A DNA stretch of 64,000 nucleotides from Leucobacter edaphi (GCF_016522535.1 NZ_JAEHOI010000011.1:310001-374000); one strand, 5' to 3'. Positions 1 to 10,912 are shown, counted from the stretch's first letter. The notes: generated by a model from the letters alone, not told the origin. Made by a program: numbers and translations.

Positions 1-1795
<1,795 letters not shown>

Positions 1796-1950
1796 GTCGG
1801 GACCTTTCGCGGGGTGCGTGCCGGGAGATCCCAGCTGGAGAAAGCGTAGCCAATACCACTGACGCCCGGCTGGACTTCGCGGGCTTGTCCGCTCAGGGCG
1901 CACCCTGGCGGGGTTTGGTCGCGAACGCCACGCGTCGCGACCGGGAAGAA

Positions 1951-2514
1951 CTACTTCCCGTCGCCGCCGTACACGTGCGGGGCGAGCACGCCGACATCGC
2001 GCAGGTTGCGGTAGTCCTCGGCGTAGTCGAGGCCGTATCCGACCACGAACTCGACCGGGATGTCGAATCCGACATACGCCACGTCGACCTCGACCTTGAG
2101 CGCCTCGGGCTTGCGCAGCATCGTGCAGATCCGGACGGAGCGGGCGCCGCGGCTCTCGAGGTTGTCCTTCAGCCAGGACAGGGTGAGGCCGGAGTCGATG
2201 ATGTCCTCGACGATGAGCACGTCGCGATCCGTGATGTCCGCGTCGAGATCCTTCAGGATCTTCACGACACCGCTCGACTTCGTTCCCGCACCGTACGAGG
2301 AAACGGCCATCCAGTCCATCTGCGCGTGGAAGCGCAGCTCGCGGGCGAGATCGGCCATCACCATCACTGCACCCTTGAGCACGCCGACGAGCAACGGCGG
2401 GGTCTCCGGGTAGTCCGCCTCGATTTCGCGGGCCATTTCCGCGAGGCGGGCGTGGAGCTCCGCCTCGGTGTGCAGCACGGTGGTGAGTTCGTCGCCGAGG
2501 TGTTTCGAATCCAT
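1951..2514 (-). CDS. hpt: Hypoxanthine(-guanine) phosphoribosyltransferase
   Basis: Purine salvage enzyme of 187 residues that transfers phosphoribosyl from PRPP to hypoxanthine or guanine. The PRPP-binding loop [11 protein letters not shown] is near residue 100 and the C-terminal base-binding segment is intact; length is typical. It lies 87 bp downstream of tilS and 155 bp upstream of ftsH on the same strand. No ribosome-binding site is seen. Instead a -10-like TACAGT (2521-2526) ends 6 bases before the ATG, so the mRNA is probably leaderless and hpt may have its own promoter. Confidence 0.95.
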   Translation of the reverse strand: MDSKHLGDELTTVLHTEAELHARLAEMAREIEADYPETPPLLVGVLKGAVMVMADLARELRFHAQMDWMAVSSYGAGTKSSGVVKILKDLDADITDRDVLIVEDIIDSGLTLSWLKDNLESRGARSVRICTMLRKPEALKVEVDVAYVGFDIPVEFVVGYGLDYAEDYRNLRDVGVLAPHVYGGDGK

Positions 2515-2601
2515 GTCTCTACTGTAATCGTCGATGGGTCCAGCAGACCCTGAAGGACGCCCAGATCGCGCGGCCGATCCGGGCGGAACGTCGCGTCGCG
2601 G

Positions 2602-3792
2602 CTAGTTACTCGGCTTCCGCGGCGAGCCGTGCTGCCGCGTGAACACGATGCGATCGCCGTTCCGCTCGACCCAAATGCCAGGAACGTAAACGGGGCCCTG
2701 CCCCCGCCAGGAGGTCACGAGCGCCGCGATCCCGAGCGTGTGTTCCTGACTCAGGTGGGCCCTGAAGCGGTCGGCGGCGAGCAACCGGAAGGCGCGGTTC
2801 CGGATCGCGGGCGGCTGGCCAACGAGCGCGGAGGCCGCGAGCTCGACGCGCTCGACCTCTCCCGTTTCCGGGTTCGGGGTCTCCTCGATGAACGCGCCGG
2901 CGAGGGCGTCGACCGCGAGCTGATCGAGGGCGTCGGCGTCCTCGCGAGCGAGGTCCGCCGTCCGTGCGAGCGCCGCCGCGATGCCGGGGCCGAGCTCGTG
3001 TTCGAAGAAGGGAAGGAGCCGGTTGCGCACGCGGACCCTGGCGAACGCCGGATCCGTGTTGTGGGGGTCGTGCCAGGGGGTGAGGCCGTCGGCGGCGCAG
3101 GCCGCGAGCGTGATCTCGCGGGAGATCACCGGGTCCGAGGCGAGGAACGGCCGCACCAGCTGCCCGCCGCCGGGAAGGTCGCGGCGCGCGCGGATCCCGG
3201 CGAGGCTGCGGATCCCAGATCCTCGGGCGAGCCCGAGGAGCACCTGCTCTGCCTGATCATCGCGGGTGTGCGCGGTGAGGATCGCAATGGCCCCCGTCTC
3301 TCGCACGACCGCGGCGAACACCGCGAAGCGGGCGTCGCGCGCCGCGGCCTCTGGGCCGCCTGCCCCGGCGGCCGCCGCGACGTCGGCGCGACGGACCAGC
3401 ACGGGATCGAGGCCGAGCGCCTCCGCCTGGGCCGCGGCGTGCGCCGCGACATCGGCGGAGCCGTCCTGCAGGCCGTGGTCAATGACGATCGCGCCAGCGA
3501 CGAGGCCCAGCGCGGACGCCTCGCGCGCGACCGCGGCCGCGAGGGCGAGCGAATCGGCGCCGCCGGACAGGGCAACGAGGACCGTCGGCGGGGTCGCCTG
3601 CGCGGCGGGGAGCAGCCCGTGCTCCGGCTGCCCGGTCGCGCTTCCCTGTTCGCCGACCGAGGCGAACTGCAGGGCCGCGAGTTCGCCGAGCGCGGCCCGG
3701 ACCGATCGCCTCGTGTCGACCCTCGCGTCCGTCGAGGACTCGCGCCGAACCGTGCTTCTTGCGCCCTGATCTGGGCCTGCTTGCTGCTCCAC
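2602..3792 (-). CDS. tilS: tRNA(Ile)-lysidine synthase TilS
   Basis: Cytoplasmic N-type ATP pyrophosphatase that attaches lysine to C34 of the CAU-anticodon tRNA-Ile, converting it to AUA reading. The PP-loop motif SGGADS is near residue 75. A VIDHGLQ segment and a [11 protein letters not shown] segment follow, as in the family, with the usual C-terminal domain. The frame stays open upstream, but residues encoded beyond 3792 do not resemble the family. I placed the start at the GTG (3790-3792), giving 396 residues. No clear ribosome-binding site fits, so the start could be slightly internal. The first 60 or so residues are a low-complexity lead-in. Confidence 0.92.
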   Translation of the reverse strand: MEQQAGPDQGARSTVRRESSTDARVDTRRSVRAALGELAALQFASVGEQGSATGQPEHGLLPAAQATPPTVLVALSGGADSLALAAAVAREASALGLVAGAIVIDHGLQDGSADVAAHAAAQAEALGLDPVLVRRADVAAAAGAGGPEAAARDARFAVFAAVVRETGAIAILTAHTRDDQAEQVLLGLARGSGIRSLAGIRARRDLPGGGQLVRPFLASDPVISREITLAACAADGLTPWHDPHNTDPAFARVRVRNRLLPFFEHELGPGIAAALARTADLAREDADALDQLAVDALAGAFIEETPNPETGEVERVELAASALVGQPPAIRNRAFRLLAADRFRAHLSQEHTLGIAALVTSWRGQGPVYVPGIWVERNGDRIVFTRQHGSPRKPSN

Positions 3793-3998
3793 GGCTCCAC
3801 GGTAGCGCGAACCCGGTGAAAAATGGCCCCCGCTCACGCAACTCCACCGCAGCAGCCCGCCCGAGACTTCGCCGGGCTCGGCCCGCAACCTCGCCAACTC
3901 CTCACGCGCGCGCTCGCCGGTCCGCTACCCTGGTGACCGCAACGAACATCAGAGTCGGGCTGCGCCCGGCCGCACACAGAAAGCACGGAGGAGCGCGC

Positions 3999-4493
3999 AT
4001 GGCCGCTGCATTCGACGCCGTCATCGAGATCCCGAAGGGGAGCCGCAACAAGTACGAGGTGGATCACGAGACCGGTCGCGTGTACCTCGACCGCGTGCTC
4101 TACACGGGCTTCGTCTACCCGACCGATTACGGCTTCTTCGAGGAGACGCTCGGCGAGGACGGCGATCCGCTCGACGTGCTCGTGCTGCTCGACTACCCGG
4201 TGTTCCCCGGCGTCGGCATCAAGGTCCGCCCGGTCGGCGTCCTCAAGATGAGCGACGAGGCAGGCGGAGACGACAAGGTCATCGCGGTGCAGCACAAGGA
4301 TCCGCGCTGGTCGCACATCCAGGACGTCGCAGACATCCCGGAGTACACCCGCAAGGAGATCGAGCACTTCTTCGAGCACTACAAGGATCTCGAGCCCGGC
4401 AAGTGGGTCAAGGTCGACGCCTGGGGCTCGGCCGCCGACGCAGAGAAGCTCATCGTTGAGGCGCAGGAGCGCCTCGCCTCGCAGGGCCACTAG
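3999..4493 (+). CDS. ppa: Inorganic pyrophosphatase
   Basis: Family I soluble pyrophosphatase (164 residues) that hydrolyses PPi and so drives biosynthetic reactions. The signature [10 protein letters not shown] carries the metal-binding aspartates, and YPTDYGF and the C-terminal KWVKVDAWG segment are typical. Although the frame is open further upstream, the start at 3999 is supported by GGAGGA 6 bases before the ATG and by family length. It is divergent from tilS across about 200 bp and is followed by a strong intrinsic terminator. Confidence 0.96.
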   Translation: MAAAFDAVIEIPKGSRNKYEVDHETGRVYLDRVLYTGFVYPTDYGFFEETLGEDGDPLDVLVLLDYPVFPGVGIKVRPVGVLKMSDEAGGDDKVIAVQHKDPRWSHIQDVADIPEYTRKEIEHFFEHYKDLEPGKWVKVDAWGSAADAEKLIVEAQERLASQGH

Positions 4494-4508
4494 GCCTCCA
4501 GCGAGCGG

Positions 4509-4540
4509 AGGGCCGGGGATCGTTCGCGATCCCCGGCCCT
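4509..4540 (+). terminator. Intrinsic terminator after ppa
   Basis: A perfect 14-bp stem (4509-4522 pairing with 4527-4540) closes on a TTCG tetraloop and is followed by a T/C-rich tract. It begins 15 bp after the ppa stop codon, as expected for a Rho-independent terminator. Confidence 0.85.
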
Positions 4541-4588
4541 TCCTGTGTGCTCTTCCTGTGTGGCTTCCCGCGGGCCCCTTTGCTTCGT

Positions 4589-4709
4589 CCCCTGAGCCGA
4601 AGGCCTCTCCCCCATCAGGGGTTCAGGGCGGCAGGCCCGGGCAACCTTCACATCCCGACAGGAACGGGCTATGGTTGCCGTGATCGCTGACAAAGGCGTC
4701 TGCGATCAC
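4589..4709. other. Intergenic region with inverted repeats and a promoter-like element
   Basis: The gap between convergent ppa and the acyl-CoA dehydrogenase gene holds no gene. It contains a 7-bp inverted repeat (4589-4595 / 4615-4621) and a second perfect 8-bp inverted repeat (4680-4687 / 4702-4709) that could terminate the minus-strand operon. A plus-strand promoter-like pair, TTCACA (4647-4652) and TATGGT (4670-4675) with a 17-bp spacer, sits just before the second repeat. No obvious gene lies downstream of it. Confidence 0.35.
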
Positions 4710-4727
4710 CCAAACTTTCGGCCAGAT

Positions 4728-5900
4728 CTAGTCGTCGAGGAGCGCCGCAGCGTACATGGGCCGCGCAGCATCCGCCGCCGGCGGGTGAAACAGCGAGGCG
4801 GCAGCGTCGCGGTACAGGCGGCTCGCCTCGTGCGCACTGGCGAAGCCGCTGCCTCCCGTGCACATGAGCGCGACCTCGGCGCAGCGCCGAGCGGCAGCGC
4901 CCGCCCCGAGGCGCGCGCCGACGAGGCGGAGCGGCCAGCCTGCGCCGTGGTCTGCGAACTCGTCGAAGTCTCGCGAATAGGCGTCGATCTGGGCCACCAC
5001 CGGGAGGAATTCGAGGTGGGCGTCCGCGAGGCGAGCGCGGAATTCCGGGGTCTGGGCGAGCGTCTCGCCGCGCTTCTCGGAGCGGCGGCGCTTGAGGCCC
5101 GCCGCGCCCACCTCGAGCGCCCTGCGGGCGACGCCAGCGTAGACGGCCGCGATGAGGAGCTGGAAGTTTGCGGTGATGGCGAAGGTGAGCAGGTCCGGGA
5201 CGGGGCCGGGCTCGATACGCCGGTTGACCCGGTCGGCTGGCATGTGCGCCTCATCGAGGATCGTCGCGCGGCTCTGGGAGGCGCGCATGCCGAGCACGTC
5301 CCAGTCGTCCGAGACCGTGATGCCCGGGGTTTCGCGGGTGAGGAAGCCGTACACGAGCCGCGGCTCCTCGGGGTTGCTCTCGTCGAGGCCGTGCGTGATG
5401 AGCCGGGTCCAGGCGGGTGAGAGCGAGGTGAAGATCTTCACCCCGGTGAGGCGGTAGCCGCCTTCGCCATCGGGTACGGCGCGGGTCTTGGAGCCCTGCA
5501 GCACCCAGTCGTTCGCGGGTTCGCTGATGCCGAATGCGAAGATCTCCCCCGCGATCGCCTCCTCGAAGACCTGGTCCAACGAGTGGTCGCCGCGTTCGTG
5601 GAGCGCGCGGGCGACCCCCGTGCACATGAGATGCATGTTGATGGCGAGCGCGGTGCCCGGCGCGGCCCCCGCGAGTCGCTGCTGCAAGCGGGCGACCTGC
5701 TCGAGGGTGAGGCCCGGTCCCCCGAACTCGCTCGGCACGAAGACCGTGAGATAGCCCGTCTCGGCGAGGTCGGCGAGGTCCTCGTCGAAGAAGCGGTTCT
5801 CGCGATCGATCTCCCCCGCTCGCTCCCGCATCCGTTCGAGCGTCGCCTCGGGGAGGAATCGCTCCGCGAGCTCCCGATGCCTGGTTTCCCGGTCCGTCAT
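4728..5900 (-). CDS. Acyl-CoA dehydrogenase family protein
   Basis: Flavoprotein of 390 residues with the acyl-CoA dehydrogenase layout: an N-terminal helical part, a middle beta domain (FGISEPANDW and LTGVKIFTS are typical flavin/substrate-contact segments) and a C-terminal helical bundle ending in CTGGSGFASAHEASRLYRDA. The expected reaction is alpha,beta-desaturation of an acyl thioester, but related enzymes hydroxylate or act on carrier-bound acyl groups. The ATG at 5900 overlaps the ketoacyl synthase stop codon (ATGA) and has GGGAG upstream. As last gene of a coupled trio with a ligase and a ketoacyl synthase, it probably modifies the chain those two enzymes make rather than serving general beta-oxidation. 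Substrate unknown. Confidence 0.85.
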   Translation of the reverse strand: MTDRETRHRELAERFLPEATLERMRERAGEIDRENRFFDEDLADLAETGYLTVFVPSEFGGPGLTLEQVARLQQRLAGAAPGTALAINMHLMCTGVARALHERGDHSLDQVFEEAIAGEIFAFGISEPANDWVLQGSKTRAVPDGEGGYRLTGVKIFTSLSPAWTRLITHGLDESNPEEPRLVYGFLTRETPGITVSDDWDVLGMRASQSRATILDEAHMPADRVNRRIEPGPVPDLLTFAITANFQLLIAAVYAGVARRALEVGAAGLKRRRSEKRGETLAQTPEFRARLADAHLEFLPVVAQIDAYSRDFDEFADHGAGWPLRLVGARLGAGAAARRCAEVALMCTGGSGFASAHEASRLYRDAAASLFHPPAADAARPMYAAALLDD

Positions 5901-7168
5901 GCTGCTCCCATCCTGTCGGGGCGCGTGATGAGCACCGCGCCGTTGTGCCCGCCGAACCCGAACGAGGTGGAGAGCACGCTGCCAATGCTCGCGCTTCTCG
6001 GCTCGTTCGCGACGAAGTTCCAGCCCTCGAACTCGGGGTCTTCGAGGTTGATCGTGGGCGGCAGAATGCCGTCGGCGAGGGCGCCGAGCGAGATGATCGC
6101 CTCGACGATCCCCGCCGCGCCCAGCAGGTGGCCCGTGCTCGACTTCGTGGCGCTGATCGGGATCTCCCGCGCGCGTTCTCCGAGCGCCGCCGCGAATGCC
6201 AGCAGTTCCGCGCGGTCTCCTGCGGGGGTGCCGGTGCCGTGCGCGTTGATGTGGTCGACGGCGTCCGGCTCCAGCCCCGCGTCGGCGAGGCACTCGGCGA
6301 CCGCTGCCGCGGCGCCCCGACCCTCGGGGTGCGGCGCGGTCGCGTGGTGCGCGTCGCTCGAGGCCCCGAACCCCGCGAGCACGCCGAGGATCGGGGCGCC
6401 GCGTCGCACCGCGGATTCCTCGGGCTCGAGCAGGATCGCGCCGGCGCCCTGCGACATTACGAACCCGGCCCTGGCGCGGTCGAACGGACGGCTCGCAGCG
6501 CCGGGACGGTCCTCGTAGCCCGCGGCGAGCGCGCGAAGATTGGCGTTCGAGGCGAGGTTGACGGCGTTGAGGCAGTCCTCCATGCCCACAACGAGGACGG
6601 CGTCGGCGTACCCGTGGCGGATGCGCCGCTGCGCTTCACCGAGCCCGATCGCACCGCTCGCGCAGGTGGCGCTCACGCCCTGGCCGGGGCCGCGGAGGTC
6701 GTATCGTTGCGAGAGCAGCGCGGCCGCCGCGTCTGGCGCCCCGTGCATCGCGAGGCTGAGCGGCACGGCGCGCGGTCCGCGCGCGTCGAGCGCCCGAGTG
6801 GCGGCCTGCATGGCGTCGACCGGGCCGGAGCCGGTCGCGGCGATCACGGCGACGCGGTGACGTTCCCACGGGAGCGGGGTCTCGGCGCCGTCCGGCCGCG
6901 GCGCCCCCGCCTGCGCGAGCGCCTCGTCGGCGGCGGCGATGGCCCAGTGCTGAACGGGATCGAGCCGCCTCGCGAGACCGGCCGGCAGCCGATCGGAGAC
7001 ATCGAAGTCGCTGATCCGACCGCCGATCTGCACCGGAAGCCCCGCGTACTCCTGGCCGTCGAGTCGCGAGATGAGACTGCGGCCGGCGGCAGCGGCACCC
7101 TGCAGCGCCGTGGCGCCGACCCCGGCAGGGGTCACCGCTCCGACGCCGGTGATGACCGCCCGCCTCAC
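5897..7168 (-). CDS. Beta-ketoacyl synthase (KAS II / FabF-like)
   Basis: Thiolase-fold condensing enzyme of 423 residues. The catalytic set is complete: Cys169 in SATCASGAIG, His310 in NAHGTGTP, Lys342 in SATKSSTGH and His347. The usual FabF active-site context reads TACATG, so CASG here is a mild departure. It is not embedded in a fatty-acid synthase operon and has no acyl-carrier protein beside it, which argues for a specialised lipid or small polyketide role. The start GTG at 7168 overlaps the ligase stop (GTGA), and its own stop overlaps the dehydrogenase start. The open frame further upstream is arginine-rich shadow sequence. Confidence 0.87.
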   Translation of the reverse strand: MRRAVITGVGAVTPAGVGATALQGAAAAGRSLISRLDGQEYAGLPVQIGGRISDFDVSDRLPAGLARRLDPVQHWAIAAADEALAQAGAPRPDGAETPLPWERHRVAVIAATGSGPVDAMQAATRALDARGPRAVPLSLAMHGAPDAAAALLSQRYDLRGPGQGVSATCASGAIGLGEAQRRIRHGYADAVLVVGMEDCLNAVNLASNANLRALAAGYEDRPGAASRPFDRARAGFVMSQGAGAILLEPEESAVRRGAPILGVLAGFGASSDAHHATAPHPEGRGAAAAVAECLADAGLEPDAVDHINAHGTGTPAGDRAELLAFAAALGERAREIPISATKSSTGHLLGAAGIVEAIISLGALADGILPPTINLEDPEFEGWNFVANEPRSASIGSVLSTSFGFGGHNGAVLITRPDRMGAA

Positions 7169-8682
7169 AGTCGCACCGCCTCGCCGTTCGCGACGAGCTC
7201 GGCCGCGGCGCCGCGCCGCAGCTTGCCCCCGACGGTTCGCGGAAGCTCGTCCACCCGGTACCAGCGTTTCGGCACGAACTGCGGGGGCAGCTTCGCGCGC
7301 GCCCATGCGGCAAGCGCGTCCCGGCGGGGCTGTGCCTCGCCCTCCGGCTCCGCGACGAGCGCGATCAGGCTGCCGAGCACCGGATCCGGGAGGGCGACCG
7401 CGACCACGGCGCCGGCTCCCGGCATTCCCTCGAACGCCCGCTCGACCTCGGGGAGGGACACCTTGTGCCCGCCGGTGGCGACGACGTCTCCCGAGCGGCC
7501 AACGAGCTCGAGGCGGCCGTTCCGCATGCGGCCCAGGTCGTGCACCGTGGCCCAGCCGCGCTCGTCGAGCAGCGTCTCATCGCTCGTGCCGGCGAGGTAG
7601 CCGTCCGAGCGCGCTGCGGCGTGGATCCACAGTTCGCCGAGCTCGCCCTCGGGGACGGGGACGCCGCGTTCATCGCGGATCTCGGCGCCGATACCCGGGT
7701 AGATGGTGATCCCCGTGCCGTCGCCGTCGCGGCTGTCACCGATGAAGCCGATTTCCGCGGCGCCGTAGTAGCTGATCAGCCGCGTTTCGGGCAGAGCCTT
7801 CGCGAGCGAGGAGCGGATGGCAGCGGGAAGGTTCGCCCCGCCCGTGACCACGAGCTCGAGCCCGCGGAAGGACTCCGGATCCCGGCGCGCGGCGATCGCG
7901 ATCGCCTCGACGACGGCCGGAACCGCGACCACGCGGGTGATGCCCTCCTTGGCGACGCGGGGCCCGAGGGAGAACGGGTCGAACGCGTCGCCGAGGTGGA
8001 CTTCGCCCCCGGTGGCGAGGCACTCGATCACCGCGTAGAGCGTGAGGCTGTAGGACACCGGACCGGGCGCGAGGGTGGCGACGCCGGGCAGGGGTTCGAG
8101 ATGCGCCGAGGAAACGGCGACGTTCCGCCGATACTGCTCTCGCGTCTTGAGGAAGGCCTTCGGCGCGCTCGTTGTGCCGGACGAGAAGAGCATGAGGAAG
8201 GCTTCGTCGCCGGGACGCACCTCGGGGGCGGCAGCGGGCGCCGCCGAGGCGACCCGCTGCTCGAACTCCTCGAGCCCCACGAGGAGTCCGCCCCATCCGG
8301 CCTCGGCCAGTGCGCGTGACAGCTCGCGATCCTCCGAGATGAGGACCCCGATCCCGGTCGCGAGCACCGCGCGCACCCGGTGCGCGAGCGGCCATCTCGG
8401 GTCGATCACCGCGGAGACCGCGCGATACCCGGCGAGGCCGGCCACCAGGCGCGCGGCGGCGAACGCCGACTCTGCGCTGATGGCCGTGATCGGAATGCCA
8501 CCGGTTTCGGGTGCGGGAACGGGCGGGGCCGTCTGCCCCGCGTGCAGCGAGGCAACCGCCGCAGAGACCCGCCGCGAGTCCTCAACGAGCTCGCGATAGC
8601 TCAGCCGGCGACCACCGCCGACGATCGCGGCGCGCTCGGGGAAGCGCTGCGCGGTCTCCAGCATGCTCGAAGTGATCGGCAC
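7165..8682 (-). CDS. Class I adenylate-forming acyl/aryl ligase (AMP-binding)
   Basis: ANL-superfamily enzyme of 505 residues that should activate a carboxylic acid as acyl-AMP and pass it to CoA or another thiol. Core motifs are visible in order: P-loop LFSSGTTSAPK, YYGAAEIGF, a GRSGDVVATGGHKV hinge, and the C-terminal PRTVGGKLRR lysine needed for adenylation. The N-terminal part is shorter and more divergent than in standard long-chain acyl-CoA synthetases. A GAGAGGA-like site precedes the GTG start. First of three overlapping genes with the ketoacyl synthase and dehydrogenase, it is likely the loading enzyme of that short pathway. Substrate cannot be read from sequence. Confidence 0.85.
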   Translation of the reverse strand: MPITSSMLETAQRFPERAAIVGGGRRLSYRELVEDSRRVSAAVASLHAGQTAPPVPAPETGGIPITAISAESAFAAARLVAGLAGYRAVSAVIDPRWPLAHRVRAVLATGIGVLISEDRELSRALAEAGWGGLLVGLEEFEQRVASAAPAAAPEVRPGDEAFLMLFSSGTTSAPKAFLKTREQYRRNVAVSSAHLEPLPGVATLAPGPVSYSLTLYAVIECLATGGEVHLGDAFDPFSLGPRVAKEGITRVVAVPAVVEAIAIAARRDPESFRGLELVVTGGANLPAAIRSSLAKALPETRLISYYGAAEIGFIGDSRDGDGTGITIYPGIGAEIRDERGVPVPEGELGELWIHAAARSDGYLAGTSDETLLDERGWATVHDLGRMRNGRLELVGRSGDVVATGGHKVSLPEVERAFEGMPGAGAVVAVALPDPVLGSLIALVAEPEGEAQPRRDALAAWARAKLPPQFVPKRWYRVDELPRTVGGKLRRGAAAELVANGEAVRL

Positions 8683-8734
8683 TTCAGGTCCTCTCGGTCG
8701 CCCGTTCCCCCACGGTCGCGTCCATTCTAGAAGC

Positions 8735-8756
8735 GACCGCCGACACCCGCGCGGTC
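8735..8756 (-). terminator. Weak hairpin at the end of the MFS gene
   Basis: A 6-bp GC-rich stem (8735-8740 / 8751-8756) overlaps the exporter stop codon and is followed on the minus strand by CTTCT. It could reduce but not necessarily stop read-through into the ligase gene 72 bp downstream. Confidence 0.35.
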
Positions 8757-10248
8757 AGTCCGCGCTGCTCCTCGCGAGCACGACCGGGCGCTCCATGAAG
8801 CAGACCGCGATCACTCCGATCGCGAGCACCGCCGCCGGCAGCAGCATCGACTGCCCCATCGCCGTCGAGAAGGCGTCGATGACGGGCTCGGGCAGCTTCC
8901 CGCCGCCGAATCCCATGCTGGCCGCGGCACCGCCCTGACCAGCCGCAGCCTCCGGCATGTTCGCCTCGAGTCGAGCCTGCATCAGGGCGGCGATCGCCGC
9001 GGAGCCGACGACGGAACCGACGGTGCGCGTGGTGTTGTGGATGCCGGAACCGGCGCCGGCGAGCCGCGGCGGAAGGTTCCGATTCGCCGTCGTCGCGAGC
9101 GGCCCCCACATCCCGGCCTGCCCGATGCCCATCACGCCGGAGATCACGAGATAGACCCAGATCGGGGTGTCAGGGTGCAGCGAAAGCGCGTACGCGAACA
9201 GCGAGATCGTCACGATCGAGAGCCCGGGAACCAGGATCAGCCTCGGATCGACGCGGTCGAGCAGGCGGCCGGCGAACGGCGCAAGTGCTCCCGAGATCAC
9301 GGCCATCGGCACCATCAGCAGTGCCGCCTGGGTGGGCGTCATTCCGCGCGCGAGCTGGATGAAGAACATGAGCGGCAGCGCCATGCTCGTGATCGCGAAG
9401 CCCACCGTGGTGATGCCGAAGTTCGAGAGCGAGAAGTTGCGATCCCGAAAGAGTTCGAGCGGCACGAGCGGTTCGCGGGTCGTGCGGGACTGCATGAACA
9501 CGAACACCGCCATGACCGCGACCCCGCCCAGGATCATCGCCCAGATCCACCCGTTCCAGGAGTACTTCTCGCCCTCCTGCAGGCCGAAGACGATGAGGAA
9601 GAGCCCGACGCCGGAGACGATCACGCCGGGGATGTCGAAGGAGTGGGAGTGCGTCTCGAGCTTCGGCACGAGGATCCACGCGAGCACGAACGCGAGTACG
9701 CCGATCGGCACGTTGATGAAGAAGATCCACTCCCACCCGAGGCCGTCGACGAGCAGTCCGCCCGCGAGCGGACCGGTGAGCGTGGCCACTCCCGCCGTGG
9801 CGCCCCACAGCCCCATCGCGGCGCCGCGCTTGAGCGGCGGGAAGGTGCGGGTGATGACGGCCATGGTCTGCGGGGTCATGAGCGACGCACCGAGCCCCTG
9901 CACCGCTCGGGCGGCGATCAGGCCGCCGAGCGTTCCCGACATGCCGCACCACAGCGAGGCGCCCGTGAAGATCACCAACCCGATCAGGTAGATGTTCTTG
10001 GGCCCGAAGCGGTCACCGAGCCGGCCGGTGACGAGCAGCGGAACCGCGTAGGTGAGGAGATAGGCGCTCGTTACCCACACGACGTTGTCGAGGCTGTTCG
10101 TCCCGGGATCGAGAGCGGCCTTGATCGCGGGATTCGCGACCGACACGATCGTCGTGTCCACGAGGATCATGAAGAAGCCGATGACGAGCGCCCAGAGGGC
10201 TGGCCAGGGACTGCGCTCCGGTGTTGCGTTCGCGGGTGAGGCGGTCAT
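8755..10248 (-). CDS. MFS drug/solute exporter, DHA2 (14-TM) family
   Basis: Inner-membrane proton antiporter of 497 residues resembling EmrB/QacA-type exporters. Recognisable segments are FFMILVDTTIVSVANPAI in TM1, the loop motif GRLGDRFGPKN, the motif-C-like GPLAGGLLVDGLGWEWIFFINVPIG and about 14 hydrophobic helices. The ATG at 10246-10248 overlaps the stop of the PadR gene (ATGA), so the two are co-translated, a classic local regulator-exporter pair. The ligase-KAS-dehydrogenase genes follow 72 bp downstream on the same strand, so the exporter may carry their product. Its substrate is not known. Confidence 0.9.
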   Translation of the reverse strand: MTASPANATPERSPWPALWALVIGFFMILVDTTIVSVANPAIKAALDPGTNSLDNVVWVTSAYLLTYAVPLLVTGRLGDRFGPKNIYLIGLVIFTGASLWCGMSGTLGGLIAARAVQGLGASLMTPQTMAVITRTFPPLKRGAAMGLWGATAGVATLTGPLAGGLLVDGLGWEWIFFINVPIGVLAFVLAWILVPKLETHSHSFDIPGVIVSGVGLFLIVFGLQEGEKYSWNGWIWAMILGGVAVMAVFVFMQSRTTREPLVPLELFRDRNFSLSNFGITTVGFAITSMALPLMFFIQLARGMTPTQAALLMVPMAVISGALAPFAGRLLDRVDPRLILVPGLSIVTISLFAYALSLHPDTPIWVYLVISGVMGIGQAGMWGPLATTANRNLPPRLAGAGSGIHNTTRTVGSVVGSAAIAALMQARLEANMPEAAAGQGGAAASMGFGGGKLPEPVIDAFSTAMGQSMLLPAAVLAIGVIAVCFMERPVVLARSSAD

Positions 10249-10877
10249 TCGCCGTCCTTTCGAGAAGGGTTCGGTCGGTCCGAATGGGACGGGATGCCCC
10301 ACTCGAGAATCGGGGTTCCGGGCGAGTCGCTCCCGGCGGGGGCCAGCTCGGCGACGAGGGACTCGGTCCAGGTAATGTCGACCTCCATGAGCGCCATCTC
10401 CCGCTCGACCTCGACGAGGAACTGGCGCTGGACGCCCCGCTCCATCGCGTCGGCGAGCCGCTCGCGGCGCTCGCCGAGCACCGTGCGGAGCTGCTCGGTG
10501 CGCCCCGCGAGCAGCTCGGCGACGGTGCCGCGATCCAGGTTGTGGGATTCCGCGAGGGCGACGCGGAAGTGAGCCGGCCGCTCGGTGCAGGGCAGCTCGC
10601 GCCGCACCCACTCGATGAGCGACGCGTCTCCCTCCCGCGTGATCGTGTAGGTGGTGCGCTCGGGCCGGTTGCCCTGGCGGTCCACGGCGACCTCGGCGAT
10701 GAGGCCGTCTCGTTCGAGCGCGGTGATCTGATGGTAGAAGGTGCCCTGCTGAATGCGGATGAGGCGTTCGTCGTGACGGTCGCGGGTCAAACGGAGCATC
10801 TCGTACGGGTGCATGTCGCGCTCGCGCAGCAGAGCGAGGATCATCACCCCGACGGGGCGCAGGCGGGAAGACGTCAC
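10245..10877 (-). CDS. PadR family transcriptional regulator
   Basis: Winged-helix repressor of 210 residues. The N-terminal PadR domain (MILALLRERDMHPYEM, then GTFYHQITALERDGLI) is clear and is followed by a helical dimerisation region and a charged tail. I prefer the GTG at 10875-10877 because GGAG sits 5 bases upstream; a GTG two codons earlier is the alternative. It overlaps the exporter gene by 4 bp. A near-perfect 22-bp palindrome immediately upstream is a likely autoregulatory operator, with the exporter and possibly the biosynthetic trio under the same control. Confidence 0.88.
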   Translation of the reverse strand: MTSSRLRPVGVMILALLRERDMHPYEMLRLTRDRHDERLIRIQQGTFYHQITALERDGLIAEVAVDRQGNRPERTTYTITREGDASLIEWVRRELPCTERPAHFRVALAESHNLDRGTVAELLAGRTEQLRTVLGERRERLADAMERGVQRQFLVEVEREMALMEVDITWTESLVAELAPAGSDSPGTPILEWGIPSHSDRPNPSRKDGE

Positions 10878-10884
10878 GTTCACT

Positions 10885-10912
10885 CCAATCCGACTAGTCG
10901 GAATGGACTATA
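10885..10912 (-). promoter_or_regulatory. Promoter and palindromic operator of the PadR-exporter operon
   Basis: Positions 10885-10906 form a 22-bp palindrome with one mismatched pair, centred on ACTAGT, with core CCGACTAGTCGG. A minus-strand -10 element TATAGT (10907-10912) abuts it, so a bound dimer would cover the transcription start. The -35 region is weak (GTGGAC-like). The placement fits autorepression by the adjacent PadR protein, which is an inference. Confidence 0.6.

Noticed and set aside
3834-4490. 218-codon minus-strand frame over ppa
   Set aside because: Antisense of the pyrophosphatase gene, beginning at its stop codon.
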